A stretch of DNA of 8,781 bases from Xanthobacteraceae bacterium (GTDB lineage: Bacteria; Pseudomonadota; Alphaproteobacteria; Rhizobiales; Xanthobacteraceae), in the NCBI GenBank assembly GCA_030037185.1, contig JASHRR010000317.1, forward strand, positions 1-8,781. The letters run 5' to 3'. Of this stretch, positions 1 to 5,473 are shown piece after piece. Position 1 is the stretch's first letter. Each line of letters starts with the position of its first letter. Position numbers and translations under genes: made by a program. The notes below the pieces were generated by a model. The model did no database searches. It was not told the origin of the DNA and saw nothing but the letters and a program-made list of their open reading frames with translations.

Positions 1-324
1 GAGGAATGCCAATGCGAAGATGCTGTATGTTCTTTTAACTGGATTTTGTAGGCGGTCGTCGCGGGCAATGCCCCTGAGAGATCTACGGCGTATCGCCCGC
101 AGCTAAGTGGGGGGGCGCCGGGCCTCCCCTTGCAGGCGTCGAGCCGCGGCCTGCACATTGACCGCTGACGACCTCGCCACGATCCTGAGCGGGTGGACGC
201 GGACCGGAGCCGTCAAGGAATTGCGCCGCGTGCCCGGGCAGTCGTCGCACGGTTTGAGCGAGCCCGACCTTCTGCGCCATCATGGCGGCGGCGGTGCAGC
301 CGGGCTTTTGGAGGGAGGGACGAA
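1..324. other. Leader region without a convincing gene
   Basis: I see no supportable gene here. Two overlapping open frames cover part of the stretch, but they lack ribosome binding sites and are Arg/Ala/Gly-rich in the way GC-rich noncoding frames usually are. The end of the region (310-320) carries the purine-rich ribosome binding site of the gene that starts at 325. No promoter could be assigned with confidence. Confidence 0.5.
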
Positions 325-729
325 ATGAGAGCAATTCTCTGTTCTGCGTTGATGGCGCTGGCGATCACGACGGCGGGTGCAGAGGCAGACAAGGACAGCG
401 CCGTTTCCATGTTGCCAGATTGCAAAGCCGCGATTGATGGCGATAAGTCCGGAAATGGCTTTGCCCGAGGGTTTTGCGTAGGGACAGTTCTTGGACTGGC
501 CCTTATGGCAGAGAATTCAGATGTGCACGTGACGGCCCTGAGCGGGGAGGGTCAAGCGCGATGGTTCGATGAGAAATGGCACTGCGTGAAAATTCCCGAC
601 AGCGTCACCCAAGGGCAGATAGTGGGAGTCGTTGTCCTCTACATAGAAGCGCGACCGGACAGGATGCATGAGCCGTTCCGGTCACTTGCCCTTGAAGCGC
701 TATTCGATGCATGGTCGTGCCAGCCCTGA
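325..729 (+). CDS. Rap1a/Tai family immunity-like exported protein
   Basis: This is a 134-aa protein. An N-terminal hydrophobic segment (about residues 3-19) looks like a signal peptide, so the product should be periplasmic. The mature part fits the Rap1a/Tai fold: Cys33, a GFCVGTVLG stretch with Cys51, then WHC(87)-V-K-I-P-DSVTQGQ, a hydrophobic helix followed by EARPDRMHEP, and an Ala/Leu-rich end closing with W-S-C132. The four mature cysteines suit two disulfides. Known members (Serratia Rap1a/Rap2a, Enterobacter Tai4) are periplasmic immunity proteins against type VI secretion amidase effectors of the Ssp/Tae4 type. The ATG at 325 was chosen over the in-frame ATG at 193 because a strong GGAGGGAGG site lies just upstream, the signal peptide starts exactly there, and the 44-residue extension is Arg-rich and unlike coding sequence. 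No effector gene or secretion gene is adjacent, so the true role may differ from immunity. Family assignment is from motif recognition only. Confidence 0.8.
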   Translation: MRAILCSALMALAITTAGAEADKDSAVSMLPDCKAAIDGDKSGNGFARGFCVGTVLGLALMAENSDVHVTALSGEGQARWFDEKWHCVKIPDSVTQGQIVGVVVLYIEARPDRMHEPFRSLALEALFDAWSCQP

Positions 730-824
730 GCAACCATGCCCTCGCCCGGCGGGCCGCTTGCCCCGGCGGCTGGCTCAAAACAGCGCAAGAGTTCGCGCGG
801 TAGCGCTGCCCTATCTCCGGAAGT

Positions 825-1241
825 TCAACGACGGCGCCGCTGAGGGGCGCCGTCTTCCGGCTGCAGCTTGCCGATCTCGGCGGAGAGCTTGTCCACGCTC
901 TGCCGCACGGCGGTGAGAGCCACAGACGTCGCTTTCAGTCGGTCAGCGGAAGTGCTAGGGGGCGCAGCCGCTGGCGCCACCCAGGCAAGACGTGGTGACC
1001 AGCCGGCGGCTGCCTTCCTGGCTGTGCCGCCGTAGGACTGCCAAGCCATGCCGGCAGCAAACCCGACGACGAAAATCAACAGCACGCGAGCGAAGGCGAG
1101 TGAGACCAGCTTGGCGAGCCACGAACCTGCGCTCACGATGGCCTTCCGCACGGTTGTGCGCAGGCCAGGCTTGTTCGATGGCTCACCGGCCGGGCGGTTT
1201 CTGGAGAACTCGGATACTGCGGAAGTCGCGGTGGAATTCAT
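825..1241 (-). CDS. Hypothetical single-pass membrane protein with a C-terminal helix
   Basis: This is a 138-aa protein on the minus strand. The ATG at 1241 is preceded by TTGGAGGATACCG, a near-ideal ribosome binding site, so I reject the in-frame upstream start at 1301. Residues 1-45 are polar and basic, residues about 47-67 form one transmembrane segment (FARVLLIFVVGFAAGMAW), and residues 70-100 are an Ala/Pro/Ser-rich linker. Residues about 105-127 (SVALTAVRQSVDKLSAEIGKL) have heptad-like hydrophobic spacing that suggests a short helix or coiled coil. Basic residues before the membrane segment favour a cytoplasmic N-terminus. I recall similar proteins of unknown function in Bradyrhizobium, but I cannot name a domain. 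The last codons, giving the QRRRR tail, coincide with a 9-bp hairpin, so the C-terminus may be shortened relative to relatives. The gene is convergent with the Rap1a-like gene, 95 bp away. Confidence 0.75.
   Translation of the reverse strand: MNSTATSAVSEFSRNRPAGEPSNKPGLRTTVRKAIVSAGSWLAKLVSLAFARVLLIFVVGFAAGMAWQSYGGTARKAAAGWSPRLAWVAPAAAPPSTSADRLKATSVALTAVRQSVDKLSAEIGKLQPEDGAPQRRRR
830..854. terminator. Perfect 9-bp hairpin, possible terminator between convergent genes
   Basis: GACGGCGCC (830-838) pairs with GGCGCCGTC (846-854) around a 7-nt loop. It lies between two convergent genes, overlapping the last codons of the minus-strand gene. There is no clear T-tract on either side, so its use as an intrinsic terminator is inferred from strength and position only. 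Confidence 0.4.
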
Positions 1242-1575
1242 CGGTATCCTCCAATGGTCATCGGTCCCGCGGATAGTTCTCGAGGCGGTTTCGATTCGCA
1301 ACCTCTGGGCTTAGCCTTGCGGCCAGCTCGGATGGCGCATGGACGAAGGCCGCACGCGGGTAACATTTGACTGGAATATCCCGGTCCTTGGCTGGCACGG
1401 ATAGGCGCAGTACCAATCACGGGAAAGCACGCACCAGTAAAGCAGATCTCACGAAAGCGTGCAAAGCGGCAGGGTAACCTTCACTCGGGGACAACCGAAC
1501 CTGCCGATATCAGAACAGCGATTGCACATGTTGTGGGCGAGCGCCGCGGCATGTGAGACGTGAAGGAGTTATTCC
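1242..1575. other. Divergent intergenic region, no recognised gene
   Basis: This 334-bp spacer separates the minus-strand membrane protein gene from the small plus-strand gene at 1576. It must hold both promoters, but I find no -35/-10 pair good enough to annotate. The segment at 1283-1300 resembles a tRNA T-loop at first sight, but its flanks do not pair. The right end holds AAGGAG (1563-1568), the ribosome binding site of the next gene. Confidence 0.5.
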
Positions 1576-1782
1576 ATGGACAAGAAAGTCATCGGTGTCG
1601 CGTTGGCACTCACCTTTGTCGGTTACCTAGCGATCGCAACTGGCGCGCCAGCGCACGGGTCGAAACTGCAATTGGAGGGCATAAATCCTCATGCTATGAG
1701 AACGGATGGTTGCCCATACTATCCGTCACCTGTTGCTTGTCGAGCTGCTTCGACGGCTCGCAGCACCACGTCTGGGGCCTAG
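1576..1782 (+). CDS. Small exported or membrane-anchored hypothetical protein
   Basis: This is a 68-aa protein starting at the ATG at 1576, seven bases after a strong AAGGAG site. It begins MDKK, followed by a hydrophobic segment (about residues 5-22) and an A-P-A-H-G stretch that could be a signal peptidase site after Ala26. The remainder is short, with Cys46 in a CPYYPSP motif and Cys55, a spacing that would permit one disulfide. A good intrinsic terminator follows about 40 bp after the stop, which supports a single-gene transcript. The last dozen residues are Ala/Ser/Thr/Arg-rich and low in complexity. I do not recognise a family. Confidence 0.65.
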   Translation: MDKKVIGVALALTFVGYLAIATGAPAHGSKLQLEGINPHAMRTDGCPYYPSPVACRAASTARSTTSGA

Positions 1783-1823
1783 ACGAGACGTCGAACAGCA
1801 CGACCCCGCTTAGAGGGCACTGC

Positions 1824-1856
1824 AAGGGGCGGCGTTCGGGTCGCCCCTTTCATTTT
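1824..1856 (+). terminator. Rho-independent terminator after the small exported protein gene
   Basis: AAGGGGCG (1824-1831) pairs with CGCCCCTT (1842-1849) around a 10-nt loop, followed by a T-rich tail (TTTCATTTT, ending 1856). It sits 41 bp after the stop of the gene at 1576-1782 and is correctly oriented for it. Confidence 0.8.
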
Positions 1857-2047
1857 GCGACCTTTTGCGCGCCTGGCAAGCTCGCGGCCTCGCCCCGGCG
1901 GGGGACCCGCAATGACGCGGGGGCGCAAGCCGCAGGGATAGAGCGGTCCCGGACTGATCGCCCGGCCTGTGGAACCGACGGATCGCTTCGCAACCTTTCC
2001 TCGTCACACGAATTGACGTGCTTAGAAGATCAATGGCTGAGGAACTC

Positions 2048-2461
2048 ATGAGATCACTCGCATTAACCGTCGCAACAACCACAATGCTTACATTCGCGTT
2101 TCCGCTGACCCCGCAGGTTCTCGCGCAGGGCACCGATGATGGTGCCGTGGGCCGGCCGCTCCAGTTGGACGGCGGGCCGTCAGTGGGATCGGATAACCAC
2201 GGGCAGATTGGTTCACGATCTGAAGCTGCCGAACCGTCCGCGAGCTCCAAGAAAAGTCAGACCGCCATCGAAAAGACCGGCGATACCGCGATTGGCGGAC
2301 GCTCCAAAACTCACATGGGATTGAGGCTCCGGCCACGGCACCGCTTCGCGATCCACAAACGCCGTTATCATGTCTTCGCGTTCCACCTGCCCAGGCACCG
2401 CTTCGTGATCCACAGGCACGGTCGTCGCTTCGTGGCAGTCAACGAGTCCACCCGCGCATGA
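2048..2461 (+). CDS. Exported protein with basic His-rich C-terminal repeats
   Basis: This is a 137-aa protein. The ATG at 2048 is preferred over those at 2018 and 2033 because GAGGAA lies five bases upstream and the signal peptide begins there. Residues 1-27 form a classical signal sequence ending VLA-Q. Residues 28-95 are polar and probably disordered, rich in Gly, Ser, Asp and Lys. Residues 97-131 carry four copies of a 9-10 residue unit: RHRFAIHKRR, YHVFAFHLP, RHRFVIHRH and GRRFVAVNE. Phenylalanines at 100, 110, 119 and 128 are in register, each followed by hydrophobic residues. The segment is strongly positive with seven histidines, so it could bind metal, polyanionic surface sugars or nucleic acid; this is inference. 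At the DNA level the repeat is also visible as a 20/21 direct repeat. I recognise no named domain. Confidence 0.65.
   Translation: MRSLALTVATTTMLTFAFPLTPQVLAQGTDDGAVGRPLQLDGGPSVGSDNHGQIGSRSEAAEPSASSKKSQTAIEKTGDTAIGGRSKTHMGLRLRPRHRFAIHKRRYHVFAFHLPRHRFVIHRHGRRFVAVNESTRA
2337..2414 (+). repeat. Direct DNA repeat encoding the His-rich protein repeat
   Basis: The 21-bp sequence at 2337-2357 recurs at 2394-2414 with a single C-to-T difference, a 57-bp period. Shorter copies of CTTCGYG begin at 2344, 2374, 2401 and 2428, spaced 30, 27 and 27 bp, so all copies remain in reading frame. This pattern fits expansion by in-frame tandem duplication. Confidence 0.75.
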
Positions 2462-2842
2462 CAGTCACTTGGATGCAGGGGCGGCGCTGATTGCGGCGTA
2501 GGAGATCTCTCGTTCACTTTGTCTCTGGCTCCGGCCTTTCGCTGAAGCTGGAAAAGGCAAGGTTCCAGCCGGACGAACTGACCGCTGTTAGCTGTCGGGG
2601 TCGCCCGCAGGCCAAGCCATTTGCATCCTCGAAATCCGCCTGACGACTGTAGCGATCTCGGCTTTCTATGGATGGCAGGGGCGACGGCATCGTTCGCTAG
2701 CTTCGTCGGGGCGCAAGATGCGCCATGGGGTCGGAACATCAGGACTCTGCTATTTCGGGGCTGCAAAGCCTGCGAAGGTAAGGAGCTTAGCTCTCACTTC
2801 ACTTAAGCGTCGGAGTAAGCGGGTTCTGGGTTTGAGTCTGTC
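2462..2842. other. Gene-free stretch
   Basis: No open frame here has both a ribosome binding site and a protein-like composition. The plus-strand frame at 2621-2806 has no recognisable domain and no Shine-Dalgarno sequence. No clear terminator was found after the stop at 2461. Confidence 0.45.
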
Positions 2843-3208
2843 TTAAGGTTGCTGTCGACCTCCAATTCGATCTGTTCCCAGGATTGCCTCGATCTTGGTC
2901 AGCTGAATCTCGACTGACATCGCTTCCTGGCGCACCGACCGCGGTTCCTCGCCGAACGATTTTGATAATCGGATCGACGCTTTTTGGGAGGGAAGGAGCC
3001 GCATTATGCGGCCCTCCGTTCTGGGCCTCGGCCGATTGAGGTCTCGAACCGTCCCGGCCACTGCGGGTCGCACGACGACGAGGCGTTCCAGCCGAAGCTC
3101 GCCATCGGCGAGGTGAACCTTGCAGCCGGCACCGATCCGCTGAACCCGAGTTTCCCGCATGGTAGGAAACCATGCCGTTGCGTGTCGTTCCAGATTCTCC
3201 CCCAGCAC
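2843..3208 (-). pseudogene. Possible degraded coding remnant, minus strand
   Basis: An open frame of 121 codons would start at a GTG (3208) with no good ribosome binding site. Its middle (about residues 25-55, with KVHLADGELRLERLVVVRP) and its end (about residues 88-112, with SVEIQLTKIEAILG) look protein-like, with alternating hydrophobic residues. The composition between them is Arg-rich and unconvincing. I do not recognise a family. It may be a fragment of an older gene or chance coding in GC-rich DNA. Confidence 0.2.
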
Positions 3209-3223
3209 TTGCCTGTTGGTCCG

Positions 3224-3427
3224 CTAAATTTTTTGGTCTGACGAGGGCGTTTTATGAACTGCGACCCGATAAAAGATGTCGGCAAGCGCCTGTTGGAATA
3301 GCCGCCCCTGATCGCCGACATCGGCAAACGTACTGCCGAAACGGGTGGCCAGCCGCCGGATGCCGCCGCCGCGATCCAGGCCGGCCGATGAATGAGCCAT
3401 CAACTCCTGCACCATGAGATCGACCAT
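3224..3427 (-). pseudogene. Possible small hypothetical protein or 3' gene remnant
   Basis: A 67-codon frame from the ATG at 3427 (open upstream to a TTG at 3517) encodes MVDLMVQELMAHS, then GGGIRRLATRFGSTFADVG and GRLFQQALADIFYRVAV. Codons 20-55 mostly end in G or C, as real genes of this composition do, and the hydrophobic spacing fits helices. There is no clear Shine-Dalgarno sequence for the 3427 start. No family is recognised. It may be the 3' remnant of a gene whose 5' part is lost, or a short intact gene. Confidence 0.25.
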
Positions 3428-3653
3428 CTCGGCGCGTTGGTGCGGAGGAGACAAGAGCTCATCAGGTGGAGAAAAGGAGATCGGCGGCGCGCCACACTTG
3501 GCTCCCTCCGCCAACAAGACGCGCGGTCAATGAGGTGCAAAGAACCGTCACAAGAGCGTCGCATCCACGCCGGTTTTGAGGAGGCGGTACAATATTCTCG
3601 CCTTCAAAGAACGTTAGGATGCTTTATTGCTTGCCCAGCGGACCGGCAAGCAT

Positions 3654-3695
3654 GGCCCCGATTCCGTGCCCCCCACGCTATCCGGAATCGGGGCC
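3654..3695. repeat. 13-bp perfect inverted repeat
   Basis: GGCCCCGATTCCG (3654-3666) pairs perfectly with CGGAATCGGGGCC (3683-3695), enclosing a C-rich 16-nt loop. No T-tract follows on either strand, so it is not a textbook terminator. It may be a structured RNA element, a protein-binding palindrome or a repeat-family member. Confidence 0.6.
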
Positions 3696-3719
3696 CCCTT
3701 GACTAAGTTGGATAGACCG

Positions 3720-3776
3720 CGCGTGTGGGCCGAAGCGCCAGTTGGATATCGCAGAAGTGTTGCGGCCGCACACGCG
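3720..3776. repeat. Imperfect long hairpin with a 30-nt loop
   Basis: CGCGTGTG (3720-3727) pairs with CACACGCG (3769-3776). After one bulged G at 3768 the pairing continues with GGCCG (3728-3732) against CGGCC (3763-3767), for 13 pairs in total. The 9-bp word AGTTGGATA occurs just outside it (3706-3714) and again inside the loop (3740-3748). Confidence 0.45.
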
Positions 3777-4020
3777 TGAAGTCCCGATCAAGGGCTCTCA
3801 AATATCATCATCCAGCCCGACGGTTGATGGGGCCTGGCTCTGCACCCCCCTTTGATCAGGGATGTTAGATATCGGTCACAATTTTTGTGGCATTTCTCTG
3901 GCGCGCACGCAAATGGCTTTGCTTGCGTCACGAAAGTTGGGCATCGGAGTTTTTGATGCACCATGACCGAGAGTATCGCAAATTTTACAGCATTTGGCCG
4001 GCAGTGAACGGCTTTGCCTG

Positions 4021-4067
4021 GAAAAAAGCCCCGATCGGAAGGTCGAGGAGGCAGGACCGATCGGGGC
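4021..4067 (-). terminator. Strong rho-independent terminator reading leftward, gene unassigned
   Basis: On the minus strand GCCCCGATCGG (from 4067-4057) pairs with CCGATCGGGGC (4038-4028) across an 18-nt loop and is followed at once by TTTTTTC (4027-4021). This 11-bp perfect GC-rich stem plus U-run is a textbook terminator for a leftward transcript. No minus-strand gene with a ribosome binding site lies immediately upstream. The open frame through 3788-4108 runs across the terminator and is probably not real. Confidence 0.75.
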
Positions 4068-4114
4068 GAGGCGCTCGGTCTCCGCTCCGAGACCAAGCCT
4101 GCTGACACTACGAG

Positions 4115-4130
4115 GCCCCCTTAGCGGGGC
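4115..4130. repeat. Short GC-rich hairpin
   Basis: GCCCC (4115-4119) pairs with GGGGC (4126-4130) over a 6-nt loop. It lies 48 bp from the minus-strand terminator and 89 bp before the start of the small membrane protein gene. It is weak alone and has no T-tract. Confidence 0.25.
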
Positions 4131-4218
4131 ATTAACCTAGATCAATGGCGCCTGCTTCCCAGGCCACGCGAAGCTCTGATAACGGGAACCGGCGCGGGGG
4201 CTGCGAGGAGCGCGCCCT

Positions 4219-4389
4219 ATGCATGACGTTTACAACTTCATTGTTGCGGATCATCTGGCATTCACACTAGGCGCGAGCGGTTTCCTTGTCGGCTGGTTCA
4301 CTGGCAGTTTTCGGCAACGACGGAAATCAAAAAAGGCCGCGGTCGAGGTTTACGATTACTTCGGGCCAGACGAGGGCACCCTGCCATGA
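4219..4389 (+). CDS. Small single-pass membrane protein, 56 aa
   Basis: The ATG at 4219 follows GAGGAG (4205-4210) with an 8-nt spacer and runs to TGA at 4387-4389. The protein starts MHDVYNFIVADH. It has one hydrophobic segment (about residues 13-31, with FTLGASGFLVGWF), a dense basic patch RQRRKSKK (residues 32-39), and an acidic, aromatic tail (VEVYDYFGPDEG). The basic patch after the membrane segment predicts that the C-terminus is cytoplasmic. The length is typical of small stress or regulatory membrane proteins, but I recognise no family. Its stop overlaps the ATG of the next frame (ATGA at 4386-4389), an arrangement usual for translational coupling, though that downstream frame is broken. 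Confidence 0.55.
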   Translation: MHDVYNFIVADHLAFTLGASGFLVGWFTGSFRQRRKSKKAAVEVYDYFGPDEGTLP

Positions 4390-4676
4390 GCCGGATCAAG
4401 GCCGCCTCGCAACCGCGCTCGGCTGAGGTTTCGAATTTGATCTGCGTGTGCGCCAAGTAGATGGGCTCCTACGATTTGGACTTGGAGCAGCATCGAGTTC
4501 TCGATGCACTCGCACAGTAGAACCGAGCTTCCTGATTAACCTTCGAAAGGTCCTTTTCGCAGCACGCTAGAGGCGCCGGCCCCCAATTTGCAGAGCGGCA
4601 ACGACTGGCGGACAGCCTACGCACGCTCGCCAAGCGGGCTGCGCGAGTTCGGGGGCCGGAGATCGAGCGTGCTTTG
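4386..4676 (+). pseudogene. Stop-broken reading frame, probable gene remnant
   Basis: The ATG at 4386 overlaps the stop of the preceding gene and begins MSRIKAASQPRSAEV, but a TAG comes after 24 codons (4458-4460). The same frame resumes with an ATG at 4461 for 19 codons, meets further stops (4518-4520 and 4533-4535), and is then open. That last part contains a helix-like stretch around 4581-4676 (FAERQRLADSLRTLAKRA, then PEIERALRR) that looks genuinely protein-coding. All these pieces share one frame, so a single gene broken by several nonsense changes is plausible. Chance is the alternative. No family is assigned. Confidence 0.3.
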
Positions 4677-4892
4677 AGGCGACGCCGATCCTTTGGTCGG
4701 TTAAGCGTAACCAAGGCGAGCGACGTGACTGCGCCGATCGGACGGCGCAACCATGAGGCGCCAAAGGCGTTGCACCGCAGGAACGCCTGGCGTCGTGGAG
4801 GGTGCCGGGCACCGAAGGACGCCCGGGTTCGGTCGCGTATGTCCGCTCGCTTTTTCGAAATCTGTTTCCTTCTCTCGCAGCGAGGAGCGGCG

Positions 4893-5138
4893 ATGAGGTC
4901 AGTCCTGGTTGCGTTGGCGCTGCTAGCATCGGGCTCGGCTGTTGGGCAGGTTCCGCAGAATCCTCAGGCCTGCGCGCTTCTGCGGACTGATTTGGAGGAG
5001 GCGTACAATCGTTTCATTACGTCGGGCGAGTCGCCGGCTGCGGCAATTGCTCTTGTCGAGCGGATGCTAGAGATGCGCCGCAAGACGGGCGACCCGTGCT
5101 ACTGGCCGCCTGCACCGCCTTTGGGTGCACGGCGATGA
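4893..5138 (+). CDS. Small secreted two-cysteine hypothetical protein
   Basis: This is an 81-aa protein. The ATG at 4893 is preceded by GAGGAG (4882-4887) with a 5-nt spacer, and a signal peptide (residues 1-19, ending SAVGQ) starts there. I therefore reject the longer frame reaching back to a TTG at 4674. The mature part is about 60 residues: Cys27, a helix-like segment (residues 31-62, with DLEEAYNRF and AIALVERMLEMRR), then GDPC(69)YWPP and a Pro/Arg-rich end. Cys27 and Cys69 could bracket the helices with one disulfide in the periplasm. No domain is recognised. The gene is convergent with the minus-strand ORF at 5145-5330, only 6 bp separating the two stops. Confidence 0.65.
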   Translation: MRSVLVALALLASGSAVGQVPQNPQACALLRTDLEEAYNRFITSGESPAAAIALVERMLEMRRKTGDPCYWPPAPPLGARR

Positions 5139-5144
5139 GCGACG

Positions 5145-5330
5145 TCACCGCCATGCCGTTGCCAGCATCAGATCGACACCCGGCCTCGCAAGGATTGGCG
5201 ACACCGGCAATCCGGCGGCGTTGAACACTTCTACCCAGCGTTGCTGGCTCATAATGGTCTTTTGGCCGGCGGTGCCAATGGTGGCTTTGAGCTTGCCGTC
5301 CTTGTCGAAGATGGCCTGCACTCCTGGCAT
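5145..5330 (-). CDS. Hypothetical ORF downstream of the integrase, possibly 5'-truncated
   Basis: This 61-codon frame has a protein-like composition: VQAIFDKDGKLKATIG, then QKTIMSQQRWVEVFNAAG and LARPGVDLMLATAWR. The ATG at 5330 has no Shine-Dalgarno sequence, and protein-like sequence continues in frame upstream (about 20 codons including VERCSFG) back to a stop near 5390. This suggests the native start has been lost. It lies on the same strand as the integrase, 143 bp beyond the integrase stop. I recognise no family. It could be the 3' end of a phage or island gene. Confidence 0.4.
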   Translation of the reverse strand: MPGVQAIFDKDGKLKATIGTAGQKTIMSQQRWVEVFNAAGLPVSPILARPGVDLMLATAWR

Positions 5331-5436
5331 GCCGAACGAACAGCGCTCGACTGGGGCGGCCGTGTCATGCTGATCACACCGCTGCGATCAACCGCCTGAA
5401 ATCGCGTCCGCCACGGCTTGCTCAGCTGCGGATGAT

Positions 5437-5462
5437 GGCGCGGCCCTCAACCCGGCCGCGCC
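5437..5462 (-). terminator. 9-bp hairpin just after the integrase stop
   Basis: GGCGCGGCC (5437-5445) pairs with GGCCGCGCC (5454-5462) over an 8-nt loop, 11 bp beyond the integrase stop codon. Its position suits an integrase terminator, but no U-run follows on the minus strand, so it may need Rho or may only stabilise the mRNA end. Confidence 0.4.
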
Positions 5463-5473
5463 GCTCTTTCAGT

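Noticed and set aside
193..324. Upstream start for the Rap1a-like protein
   Set aside because: The extension is Arg-rich with no ribosome binding site. GGAGGGAGG before the ATG at 325 and the signal peptide mark the true start.
1283..1300. T-loop-like TTTCGATTCG, possible tRNA end
   Set aside because: The flanking bases do not form a T-stem, and no acceptor, D or anticodon arms were found around it. No tRNA was found elsewhere in the window either.
1560..2051. 163-codon plus-strand frame overlapping the gene at 1576
   Set aside because: It runs through the intrinsic terminator at 1824-1856 and has no ribosome binding site for its start. The overlapping frame at 1576 has a good site and a signal-like N-terminus.
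3788..4108. 106-codon minus-strand frame across the terminator
   Set aside because: It reads straight through the strong leftward terminator at 4067-4021 and has no ribosome binding site or protein-like motif.
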